Below, piece by piece: positions 8,304 through 16,184 of a DNA stretch of 64,000 nucleotides (positions are counted from its first letter, which is position 1; each line of letters starts with the position of its first letter). The DNA comes from Pandoraea oxalativorans (GTDB lineage Bacteria > Pseudomonadota > Gammaproteobacteria > Burkholderiales > Burkholderiaceae). The stretch covers positions 3,286,001-3,350,000 of the forward strand of contig NZ_CP011253.3 in the NCBI RefSeq assembly GCF_000972785.3, in the 5' to 3' direction. The notes beneath the pieces are model-generated. The model saw nothing but the letters and a program-made list of their open reading frames with translations, was not told the DNA's origin and made no database searches. The position numbers and the translations under genes were made by a program.

Positions 8304-10940
8304 ATGGTCGTGCCCGGTTCACCGTCCGCCACAGGCGCCACACCGGCACCGGGGCGCGAAGCGCTGCTCGAGGCTCTCGACCGGTCGTTGGGCACGCTTA
8401 CGCTCACGCCGGACGGCCTCATCGCCGACGTCAACGACAAGTTCCTCGGTGTCTTCGGGTACACACGCGATCAACTGATCGGCAAGCCGCACGCCACGCT
8501 GTGCGACCCGGCCGACCCGACGTGCGGCGATTCCCTCGCGCAGGTGCTCACGACATTGCGCTCGCACACCGATCACGTCCGCCGCCTTCGCCACGACGGC
8601 AGCACCGTCTGGCTCGAAGCCACCTACAACCCCATCTTCGACGACGTCGGCAAGCTCGCTTTCGTGATCAAGCTGGCCGTCGACGTGACGGCCCGCGTGG
8701 CGCGTCAGGCCGCCGACGACGCGCGTCTGCATCTGCTGTCGCTGGGCGTCGACGAAACGGACAACGCTGTCCTCATCACCGACGCCGAGAGCCGCGTCTG
8801 TTACGTGAATGCCGGCTTCACACGCATGCTCGGTTACGCAGCGAGCGAGGTCGTCGGCCAGTCGGTGCACGTGTCGTCCAGCGACAGCACGATGGACGAA
8901 TTCGCGAGCGGCGCCGCGGCGGTGGAGGTCAAACAGGCCCTCTCCGGGTGCCTCGTCTCCGCGCGGGACGGCCGCAGTTGCCATTGCGAAGTGCTGGTCC
9001 GCACCGCGCAGCGTCAACCGCTGTGGGTCTCCGTCGTGACGAACCCGATTCTCGACGCCCACGGCAAGCTCGTGAACGCGGTGGTGCTGTTCACGGACAT
9101 CACGCAATCGAAGATTCAGGAAGTGTTGCAGCACAAGGCGCTAGCCGCGATGGTGCGCGATGCGCCGCTTGTCGAAGTGCTCACGCTCGTGTGCCGCGAA
9201 CTGGAGCAGATCGCGCCCGAGGTCATGGCCTCGGTCGTGCGGGTGGATGCCGACGGCAAGCTGCGTCCGCAAGCCGGGCCCAGTCTGCCGGCGCAATATC
9301 ACCAGTCCATCGATGGCATCGCTATCGGTCCAACTGTGGGCACGTGCGGGACAGCGGCATTTCTGGCGCGGCCGGTGATCGTGACCGACATCGCCAACGA
9401 TCCGCGCTGGGCCGATTATCGCCAGATGGCGACCGAGTTCGGGCTGGCGGCGTCGTGGGCGATGCCGATCATCGCCAACGACGGGCGGGTGCTCGGCGTA
9501 CTCGCGTTCTACTACCGCACCGCACGCGGCCCGGACGCCTTGCATGAGCGGCTGGTCGACGTCTGCGTGCATCTGTGCAAACTCGCCTTCGAGCGCGACG
9601 AATCGCGCACGCGCATCCGTCAACTGGCGTTCTCCGACAGTCTGACCGGGCTGCCCAATCGCAGCATGCTCGGCGTGCTCGCCGCACAGGCCATCGCGAG
9701 TGCGTCGGAGTTGAACACGCGCATGGCGGTCATCTTCATCGATCTGGATCGCTTCAAGCAGGTCAACGATTCGCTCGGCCATCAGGCAGGCGACGTCTTG
9801 CTACGAACGATTGCCCAGCGCCTGCGCCGTTCACTGCGCGGCGCGGATATCGTGGCGCGGCTCTCGGGCGACGAGTTCGTCGCCGTGCTCACCGAATGCG
9901 ATCCGGAACGGCTCGACATCGCCATCGAGCGCATGCGCACGGCACTCACCGCCCCGTGTCAGGTCGATGGCGTGACGCTCGTGCCGTCGGGCAGTTTCGG
10001 CATCAGCCTGTATCCGAATCACGGACGGGAATTCGACATCCTGCTGCAACGCGCGGACATGGCGATGTATCAGGCGAAGATGACGAGCCCGGGGAGCGTG
10101 CGCTTTTACCACGAGGACATGAACGTCCACGCGCAAGAACGGCTGGAGCTGGAGACCGCCATGCGCGACGCGCTGCGTCTGGGCAAGCTGCAGTTGTTCT
10201 ATCAACCGCAGATCAATCTGCTCGACGAGTCGGTGTACGGCGCAGAAGCCCTGTCGCGCTGGACGCACCCGCAGTACGGCGAAGTGCCGCCGTCGCGCTT
10301 CATCGCGCTGGCCGAGGAGTGCGGCCTGATCGGCGAACTGGGCACGTGGACGCTGCGCGAATCGTGCCGTCAACTGGCCGACTGGCGGCGGCGCGGTGTC
10401 GGTATCGGCAACGTGTCGGTCAATCTGTCGCCAACCAATTTCCACGATCACGACCTGCCGCACACGATTGCCGAAGCGCTGGCCGATCACGAACTGCCAC
10501 CGTCGTGCCTGGCCATCGAGATCACGGAAAGCGTGCTGATGGATCACAACCCCAGCACGCTGCGCATCATCGAGGAAGTCCACAACTTGGGTGTGCGCCT
10601 GTCGATGGACGACTTCGGCACCGGGTATTCGAGTCTCGGCTATCTGCGCCGACTGCCGGTTTCGGAACTGAAACTCGACCGCAGCTTCGTGCACGACATT
10701 GCGCGCGACGAAACGGTGCGTGCGCTGACCAATGCGATCATCAGCATCGGTCGCAATCTGCATCTCACCGTCGTGGCCGAAGGGGTGGAAGACGAAGCGC
10801 AGCGCGACTTGCTGGTCGCGCAGGGCTATCGCGTGGCGCAGGGGTATCTGTTCTCCCCCGCGCTGCGTGCCGACGATCTGGAGCGTTGGCTCGAGCGCTG
10901 GTCAGCCCAGCGACGCTCGCCCGACCCTGTTCAATCCTGA
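8304..10940 (+). CDS. PAS-PAS-GAF-GGDEF-EAL c-di-GMP signalling protein
   Basis: 878-residue soluble c-di-GMP enzyme. Order: PAS at about 17-135, PAS at about 150-275, GAF at about 290-435, GGDEF at about 440-600, EAL at about 620-870. The GGDEF motif is SGDEF (first Gly replaced), with RGAD as a possible inhibitory RxxD site five residues before. The EAL domain keeps its catalytic set: EAL in YGAEALSRW, Asn in SVNLSP, EITES, DDFGTGYSS, KLDRSFV and AEGVED, so phosphodiesterase activity is likely. The start at 8304 has AGGAGG at 8290-8295; a GTG at 8202 lacks such a site. No membrane segment is visible. PAS/GAF ligands are unknown. Confidence 0.93.
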   Translation: MVVPGSPSATGATPAPGREALLEALDRSLGTLTLTPDGLIADVNDKFLGVFGYTRDQLIGKPHATLCDPADPTCGDSLAQVLTTLRSHTDHVRRLRHDGSTVWLEATYNPIFDDVGKLAFVIKLAVDVTARVARQAADDARLHLLSLGVDETDNAVLITDAESRVCYVNAGFTRMLGYAASEVVGQSVHVSSSDSTMDEFASGAAAVEVKQALSGCLVSARDGRSCHCEVLVRTAQRQPLWVSVVTNPILDAHGKLVNAVVLFTDITQSKIQEVLQHKALAAMVRDAPLVEVLTLVCRELEQIAPEVMASVVRVDADGKLRPQAGPSLPAQYHQSIDGIAIGPTVGTCGTAAFLARPVIVTDIANDPRWADYRQMATEFGLAASWAMPIIANDGRVLGVLAFYYRTARGPDALHERLVDVCVHLCKLAFERDESRTRIRQLAFSDSLTGLPNRSMLGVLAAQAIASASELNTRMAVIFIDLDRFKQVNDSLGHQAGDVLLRTIAQRLRRSLRGADIVARLSGDEFVAVLTECDPERLDIAIERMRTALTAPCQVDGVTLVPSGSFGISLYPNHGREFDILLQRADMAMYQAKMTSPGSVRFYHEDMNVHAQERLELETAMRDALRLGKLQLFYQPQINLLDESVYGAEALSRWTHPQYGEVPPSRFIALAEECGLIGELGTWTLRESCRQLADWRRRGVGIGNVSVNLSPTNFHDHDLPHTIAEALADHELPPSCLAIEITESVLMDHNPSTLRIIEEVHNLGVRLSMDDFGTGYSSLGYLRRLPVSELKLDRSFVHDIARDETVRALTNAIISIGRNLHLTVVAEGVEDEAQRDLLVAQGYRVAQGYLFSPALRADDLERWLERWSAQRRSPDPVQS

Positions 10941-10941
10941 A

Positions 10942-11175
10942 TCAAGGCGCCAGCCCCAATTCCATCTGATGCAGGGCCGTCTCGATGGCCCGGCTCTGCT
11001 CGCCGTTCAGGGCATCGGCCGCCACACTCGTCTCGCGACGATAGATCATCTCGCCATAGATGTTCGCCAACACGCGCGCTGCCGGACACAACGACAGGTT
11101 GCTGTCTGCGGCCTGATGACTGGTCCAGTAGTTGATCGCCTGCTCGATGTCGGCGATGGAATAGTTGGCTTTCAT
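10942..11175 (-). CDS. DUF3717 protein under a LexA-type box
   Basis: 77-residue protein of the DUF3717 family, which to my knowledge is found mainly in Burkholderiales and has no known role. Sequence begins MKANYSIADIEQAINYWTSHQA and continues with a helical LCPAARVLANIYGEMIY segment. No signal peptide or membrane segment is seen. ATG 11175 is chosen because the promoter lies directly upstream: on the minus strand a TATAAT is embedded in the LexA-type box at 11205-11224, giving a 5' leader of about 25 bases. It converges with the PAS-GAF-GGDEF-EAL gene, their stop codons being one base apart. Confidence 0.8.
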   Translation of the reverse strand: MKANYSIADIEQAINYWTSHQAADSNLSLCPAARVLANIYGEMIYRRETSVAADALNGEQSRAIETALHQMELGLAP

Positions 11176-11204
11176 GAGATGTCGTGTCTCGCCGTGGAGT
11201 GGAA

Positions 11205-11224
11205 TACTGTAATTATATACAGTA
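11205..11224. promoter_or_regulatory. LexA (SOS) box
   Basis: TACTGTAATTATATACAGTA fits the CTGT-N8-ACAG LexA consensus used by gamma- and most beta-proteobacteria. The surrounding inverted repeat is perfect over 10 bp per arm (11202-11211 and 11218-11227). On the minus strand it contains TATAAT, so a bound repressor would block the promoter of the DUF3717 gene starting at 11175. The next plus-strand gene starts 240 bases away and is a less likely target. Confidence 0.75.
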
Positions 11225-11467
11225 TTCGGGGAGTCTGAGAATGGTCCTTTCCCGGACCCATTGGCGTTAATTCTCAGGCGCACGTTTCGGAACTGCAACA
11301 CTCGATGCCCGGTATCGCATGCCGGGCCGCCGACATGCGCCAACAATTCACGAAAAATCATTTACTTAGCAACTCCGGCACGATATTGGCTTAAGGCGGA
11401 GGAAACGCCGCGCAACGTCCCCCCGTTCGCAAAGCGCCCCCTCACGATTGCCCCGACGGAGCCCATC

Positions 11468-11929
11468 ATGCCGCCGAGACACCTCACACCCCGCACCCAC
11501 GTTTGCCCGGTCGGCGTTTGCCTTGTGGATCACGAGAGACGGCATCGCGTCGATGTCCTGCGATGGTCCACGTCGCTGGCGATCGGGCTGCTGGCCACCA
11601 TGGCCGCCCCACGTGTCCCCGCACAGTCGATGCCTCCGGCGACCGCAAAACCCGTCGACGCATTTCATCAGCCTTGCGTGGCCGTCCGGACGCTGCCGGA
11701 CGAGGCAGCACGTGACGTTTCGGGCGCCGCGAGAGCATTCGTCTTCATTTCGCGGTCGCGCAAACCGCTTAAACAGTACGTCGATCTGGATGATCGCTGT
11801 GCGACCCCACCCGCGTTCGCACCGACACGCGACGTCGACTCGACCTCCGTCTGGTATGTCGACGCGTACGCCGCCGGTGGGCATGCACCGTCCCCGGGTG
11901 AACTGACCTTGCACGGCGTGACGTCCTGA
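11468..11929 (+). CDS. Hypothetical exported protein
   Basis: 153-residue protein not recognised as a known family. After a rather long charged N-region comes a hydrophobic stretch (WSTSLAIGLLATMAA) and a signal-peptidase-like PAQS, so export is plausible. The mature part of about 100 residues has two cysteines (HQPCVAV and DDRCATP) and ends in a TLHGVTS tail. ATG 11468 is preceded by ACGGAG. The frame is open further upstream but without supporting features. Confidence 0.55.
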   Translation: MPPRHLTPRTHVCPVGVCLVDHERRHRVDVLRWSTSLAIGLLATMAAPRVPAQSMPPATAKPVDAFHQPCVAVRTLPDEAARDVSGAARAFVFISRSRKPLKQYVDLDDRCATPPAFAPTRDVDSTSVWYVDAYAAGGHAPSPGELTLHGVTS

Positions 11930-12029
11930 GCGACGCGCCGCCGCGTTTGTTATGCTGCGAGTTTCGTGCATCGGTTGTGCGTATGTTTGCGCATGTCGCC
12001 GTCGCGCTTTCCGATTCTCCCAAAACGCA

Positions 12030-12356
12030 ATGTCCGCCAAGATTCCCGAGCCCCAGAAAACCTCAGCCAACGCCACGGGTAACGCCCGCAACAAACCGGC
12101 AGCCGACGTGTCGCCGCCCCCGCCGGGCGCCATTCCGCTGGCCTGGCTCGGCCTGCTGGCCGCGGCGGCCTGGGTGCTCAAGAGCCCGAATCCCACCCGG
12201 GGCGTCGGCGTGCTGTGCCTTTGCGCCGGACTGATTTCCTCGTTCGGCGCTCGCCGTCGTAGACGCGCGCCGTGGCCCGCGTTCTTCACGGGATTGCTGC
12301 CGGTCGGCGTCGCGCTGTTCTTCGCGCTGCTCATGCTTCGTCCGCTGCTGCGATGA
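12030..12356 (+). CDS. Small hypothetical inner-membrane protein
   Basis: 108 residues, family not recognised. A hydrophilic, Pro/Ala-rich N-terminus of about 35 residues precedes two or three hydrophobic segments (IPLAWLGLLAAAAWVL; VGVLCLCAGLISS; PAFFTGLLPVGVALFFALLML). A basic patch GARRRRR lies between them, consistent with a cytoplasmic loop. It lies 100 bases after the exported hypothetical protein. Function unknown. Confidence 0.6.
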   Translation: MSAKIPEPQKTSANATGNARNKPAADVSPPPPGAIPLAWLGLLAAAAWVLKSPNPTRGVGVLCLCAGLISSFGARRRRRAPWPAFFTGLLPVGVALFFALLMLRPLLR

Positions 12357-12415
12357 CGTTTCACGTGCGGGTCACGGCAATGACACCTGCCGAGATTCGC
12401 ATGGTCCCACTTAAG

Positions 12416-12528
12416 TTACCCACAACTTCTGTGGATAACCCACTGGATAACCCCACATCACCCTCCCGAGACGCCCGTCGTTACACGCTGTCAAGAGGAT
12501 TGCCCGTTTCAGCATCAGCATTGGATAA
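12416..12528. promoter_or_regulatory. Cluster of DnaA-box-like nonamers in a 398-base gap
   Basis: The gap 12357-12754 holds a perfect DnaA nonamer TGTGGATAA (12430-12438). It is paired with an inverted near-match TTACCCACA (12416-12424) and direct partial matches ACTGGATAA (12442-12450) and ATTGGATAA (12520-12528), the last leading into an AT run. The rest of the gap shows a C-run near 12600 and no convincing coding region. It is not the chromosomal origin as judged by neighbours; binding is inferred. Confidence 0.45.
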
Positions 12529-12754
12529 ATTTTTTGCGCTTGACGTTTTGCGTCGCTTCTGTACGGAAACGTCACGGGTTGACATGCGATCGGACGACGC
12601 TGCCCCCCCCCTCCTCCCCCGGGTTGCGGAATGAGTAACGAGGGCGCCCGCAGAGGTCGCCGAGGGTTCGCAGCCCCGGTGAATCGGCCTATGATGGAGT
12701 CATGCGACGCGTCGCAATGCATCTTTTCAGTGACTTTTGGGGAGAACGTCTCGT

Positions 12755-13111
12755 ATGACCCAATCCGACAAGCCGTCTGTGAACCCGTCTGTAAACCTTA
12801 CGTCTGCCGATGCCAACACTCGCCAGACGGGACAATCCGAACCCGCCGGTGGCCCCGTGACCGAAGCCGAGCGCGTGCATCTGGATGAGTTGCTGGCGCG
12901 CCACTCGGTGACCGAAACCGTCGACCGGGCCTCGGTCATCGATCTGATCAACCGTCTACGCGAGCCGGACATCAAAACATCCGAAGACCGTGACCGCGTC
13001 GTCAAGGAAAGCCGCTTGTGGAAGGAAGTGTCGCACCGCGACACCGCCATGTCCCTGCTCAACTCGCTGGCGCAGATGGCCCCCATCTTCCTCAACCAGA
13101 TTCACTGGTAA
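12755..13111 (+). CDS. Hypothetical protein
   Basis: 118-residue cytoplasmic protein, family not recognised. The first 40 residues are Ser/Thr/Asn-rich and likely disordered. The rest is helical and charged (EAERVHLDELLARHSVTETVDRASVIDLINRLREPD ... MSLLNSLAQMAPIFLNQIHW). A GGGGAG ribosome site precedes ATG 12755. It stands alone between the DnaA-box cluster and the rubredoxin gene. The regular codon pattern and ribosome site argue that it is real. Confidence 0.65.
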   Translation: MTQSDKPSVNPSVNLTSADANTRQTGQSEPAGGPVTEAERVHLDELLARHSVTETVDRASVIDLINRLREPDIKTSEDRDRVVKESRLWKEVSHRDTAMSLLNSLAQMAPIFLNQIHW

Positions 13112-13322
13112 CGCCTGCCGCGCCGGCACCCGCCGGCGCACGTCCCTTCTCCATCCGCTTACCGCTTGCCCCCTCAGTCGACGGCCAACCCGTCGGCGAT
13201 CCCAGGGCCTCCCGATTGATCTGGATTAAGTTCGTTCGCAGACGCGCGTACCCGAGCGGGACGTTGTCGTGCCCGTGCCTTACAATGCGGGTCGCGCAAG
13301 TTTTCCCCGTTGACCCAAGATC

Positions 13323-13517
13323 ATGACCACCACGCTGGATACCCCGACTGAATTCAAGAGCTGGATCTGCCTGATTTGCGGCTGGATCTACAACGAAGCC
13401 GAAGGCGCACCGGACGACGGGCTCGCTCCCGGCACCCGCTGGGCTGATGTGCCCGCCGACTGGCGTTGCCCGGAATGTGACGTGTCCAAAGAAGACTTCG
13501 CGCTGTCGGAGTTCTGA
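13323..13517 (+). CDS. Rubredoxin
   Basis: 64-residue small iron electron carrier. The four iron-ligand cysteines are Cys16/Cys19 (CLIC) and Cys49/Cys52 (CPEC), with the usual GWIYNEAEG and GLAPGT loops between. Rubredoxins pass single electrons to partners such as alkane hydroxylase, rubredoxin reductase or oxidative-stress enzymes; no partner gene is adjacent. It is complete and the start is unambiguous. Confidence 0.97.
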   Translation: MTTTLDTPTEFKSWICLICGWIYNEAEGAPDDGLAPGTRWADVPADWRCPECDVSKEDFALSEF

Positions 13518-13610
13518 AGCCGAAAGCACGGCGGCAGCTTCAAGCCGCCACCGGGTCATTCGACTGGGGAGACGGTGCGCCATCCGCCGTTTCAGCGCAC
13601 TGCAACGGCA

Positions 13611-13871
13611 TCAGTGGTGCCATCCCCATCCACGGCCCGAACCGCGGCCATGCCAGCCACGGTAGTAGCCCCCGCCGTAATACCCTCCCACGCCCACCGT
13701 CACGACCGGTGCCGGTGCGACGGCGTAACCCGGCGCGTAGTAGCCCGGGGCATACGCGTATCCGTTGTCATATGCGCCGCCATATGCGGGCGCGCCGTAC
13801 GGCACCGCCACGCATCCGGCCAGCAACATGGCGATGGCAGCGCCGCCCGCCAACATGAGTTTGCGTTTCAC
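13611..13871 (-). CDS. Gly/Tyr-rich lipoprotein
   Basis: 86-residue predicted outer-membrane or periplasmic lipoprotein. The start is GTG 13871 with a strong GGGAGAG ribosome site; the open frame upstream has no such signal. A short basic N-region (MKRKL) and hydrophobic core lead to the lipobox LLAGC. The mature part is dominated by Gly, Tyr, Ala and Pro (YGGAYDNGYAYAPGYY...), ending in GRGWGWHH. The His/Trp tail might bind metal, but function is unknown. Confidence 0.8.
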   Translation of the reverse strand: MKRKLMLAGGAAIAMLLAGCVAVPYGAPAYGGAYDNGYAYAPGYYAPGYAVAPAPVVTVGVGGYYGGGYYRGWHGRGSGRGWGWHH

Positions 13872-14137
13872 GATGATCTCTCCCGCACGAATCGATGGAA
13901 TCCGGTGCGACGGCGACCGATGTCGTCCATTCCGCGTCGATTCCGCCTCGATCCGGATCGCACCTGCTTGATTCGTTAGACATGGGAGTTCCCGCGAAAT
14001 GCGGAATGCGCGCACGCTCTTTGGTTACCAAACGTGACATTGGTAACGACGGCGAGTTTCGGTGGATGCGATGCGTGTCGGGATGCCGTCGTCGCTACAT
14101 CCCGAGAATGAGCGACGCACAGAGCGAATTGCGCGAA

Positions 14138-15721
14138 TCAGAAGACCCAGCAGCGGTCGCGCCCGGCGCGCTTGGCGCGATACAGCGCCATATCTGCGCG
14201 CTCGACCATGTTCATCGGCGAATCCGAATCCTGCCACTCGGTAATGCCGAAGCTCGCGGAGAACTGCAGTGGCGGCTCGCTCCCTTCCACCGATTCACGC
14301 TTGCAACGCTCGCGAATCCGGTCGGCGACACGCAGCGCGTCGCGTTCGCTCGCGCCCGGCAGCAAGATGGCGAACTCCTCGCCGCCGATGCGTCCGATCA
14401 GATCGTCGCCACGCAACGTCGACGAGCACACCAGCACGAAACGACACAGCACCTGGTCGCCAATCGCGTGTCCATAAGTGTCGTTGATCGTCTTGAAATG
14501 GTCGAGATCGGCGACGATGAGGCTCATCGGCTCGTTCTTGACTTGCGCGGCTTCCAGCAGTTGCTCGAAGCGGTGGAAGAAGTAACGGCGGGTCAGGCTG
14601 CCCGTGAGTTCGTCGTAGCTGGCTTCGAACGCCAGTTGGTTGTTCGCCGCGCGCAACTCCTCGTTCGACTGACGCACCTCACGATGCTGCGCCCGCTCGC
14701 GCCAATACGTCCACGCGACCAGCGCCACGATGATCGCGCCGCCCAGATACAACAGAAAGCACAGCGCCAGATCCTTGGCGTGCTGACGCGTGAGGGCGTC
14801 CCACGCCTCGACGCCTTCCACCGCGTAGACGATCAGATCGTTGCTCGCGCTCGGGCGCGACGAAATCACGAACGGCTTGCGCAGATCATTGAACTCCGAC
14901 ATCCGGTCGAGCAACTCCTGCGGCACCCAGGCGTTCGAGCGGCCCGGCGCACGTTTGAATTGCGAAATCGGCATGCGTGCGAAATCGTGACGCTGATAAA
15001 GCGCCTGCCGCTCGGCGTCGGAGAGCGAACCGAGCTTGCCGTCGATCATGAAGCTGTTTTCGAAGCGCGGGTCGTTGGCCATGATGACGACGCCGTTGCC
15101 GTCGGTCACGAACGATTCGCCGCTGCCGACCCAGTGGCGCAGACGGGTCAGTCCGATCTTGGTCATGACCACGCCGATCAGCAATCCGTCGCGGTACATC
15201 GGCGCGCTGAAATAAAGGCCAGGTGCCTGATGCTCCCAGCCCGACGCATAGCGCTCGAAACGATCCCCCAGCAGCGCGTTCGTGACATAGGGCATGTCGG
15301 CCACCGATCCCCCGAGCGGTGACGGAACGTCCCGGTAGTTGCTGGCGGCGACACATACGCCGCTCGCGTCGATCACCCACACGCGGTCGACACCAAAGTA
15401 GCTTTGTGCACCGCGCAGGAATTCGTTCGCGCGCCCCACGACATCCGCCGCAGCCGGCTTGCCACCCGCCGCGGGCACGACCTCGCGCAGCAAGTCGACA
15501 TCGGCCAGCGTCGAGGGAATCGCGCGCACCATCGACAAATCCGTGTTGATGGCGTGCACCATGCCGTCGGCGACCCGGTCGGCAACGATTTGCCCGGCGT
15601 CGACGCTTTGCGCAAGCTTATCGCCCACCAGCGACGTGGCAGTGCGATCCGCCGCAACCCAGCAGGCGACCAGCACGCCGACCGAGACACAGGCGGCATA
15701 AAGCCAATGCCTTATCCTCAT
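14138..15721 (-). CDS. Membrane-bound diguanylate cyclase with periplasmic sensor
   Basis: 527-residue sensor. Transmembrane segment at about 7-28, a periplasmic region of about 280 residues that looks like a double-Cache sensor (GVDRVWVIDASGVCVAASNYRDVPSPLGGSVADMPY...), a second membrane helix near 320-345, then a GGDEF domain to the end. The active site is GGEEF and the inhibitory RxxD site is present (RGDD five residues before). Likely an active, product-inhibited cyclase. It lies downstream of the other membrane c-di-GMP gene on the same strand, separated by 463 bases. Confidence 0.92.
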   Translation of the reverse strand: MRIRHWLYAACVSVGVLVACWVAADRTATSLVGDKLAQSVDAGQIVADRVADGMVHAINTDLSMVRAIPSTLADVDLLREVVPAAGGKPAAADVVGRANEFLRGAQSYFGVDRVWVIDASGVCVAASNYRDVPSPLGGSVADMPYVTNALLGDRFERYASGWEHQAPGLYFSAPMYRDGLLIGVVMTKIGLTRLRHWVGSGESFVTDGNGVVIMANDPRFENSFMIDGKLGSLSDAERQALYQRHDFARMPISQFKRAPGRSNAWVPQELLDRMSEFNDLRKPFVISSRPSASNDLIVYAVEGVEAWDALTRQHAKDLALCFLLYLGGAIIVALVAWTYWRERAQHREVRQSNEELRAANNQLAFEASYDELTGSLTRRYFFHRFEQLLEAAQVKNEPMSLIVADLDHFKTINDTYGHAIGDQVLCRFVLVCSSTLRGDDLIGRIGGEEFAILLPGASERDALRVADRIRERCKRESVEGSEPPLQFSASFGITEWQDSDSPMNMVERADMALYRAKRAGRDRCWVF

Positions 15722-16184
15722 CCGAAAATCAAACGCTCGTTCTAATATTTTTCACTTGTTACGTTGGCAAAGTACCCGCTTCAATCGAAATCGCGCTTCT
15801 GTCACTTCCCCGGACAGAACTTCTGGTCGCGACCGGCATTCGTCGTGCCAGCGAATTCCCGCCAATTCTGGTCTGCGCGTCAAACTCTTTCCCTCGTTTC
15901 CGACCCTCGGCTTGTCGCGCCCCGTGCCTTCGGATCCCTGTTGCCACGCCATTGTCCACCCCGACAATGGCAGGCCGTTGACAGCCCCGCTCCCTGCCCC
16001 GGTCTAATGCCGGTTGGGGCGTACGGCCATCCGTTCATGCGTTTCGGAATCACCGCGAGAACCCGATGATTCTATAGTACTCCGACGATCCTGCCGTACG
16101 AAAACCTTCTGATCGTGGATTTATTATGTATAGCTATTTAACCTATTAACTAGCTCGTTCTGGTGTTTCCCATTTACTTCGTCT
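15722..16184. other. 463-base gap between two c-di-GMP genes
   Basis: No convincing coding region. It contains a perfect 9-bp inverted repeat at 15948-15971 and, from about 16050, an AT-rich stretch with minus-strand TAGAAT at 16074-16069. That stretch could carry the promoter of the GGDEF gene starting at 15721. I see no terminator with a U-run after the upstream gene. Confidence 0.4.
15948..15971. repeat. Perfect 9-bp inverted repeat
   Basis: GCCATTGTC (15948-15956) and GACAATGGC (15963-15971) with a 6-base CACCCC spacer. No T-run follows on either strand, so it is more likely a protein-binding dyad or an RNA hairpin in the leader of the GGDEF gene than a terminator. Confidence 0.6.

Noticed and set aside
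15764..16069. 101-codon plus-strand frame in the 463-base gap
   Set aside because: No ribosome site, no domain, composition unlike neighbouring genes.
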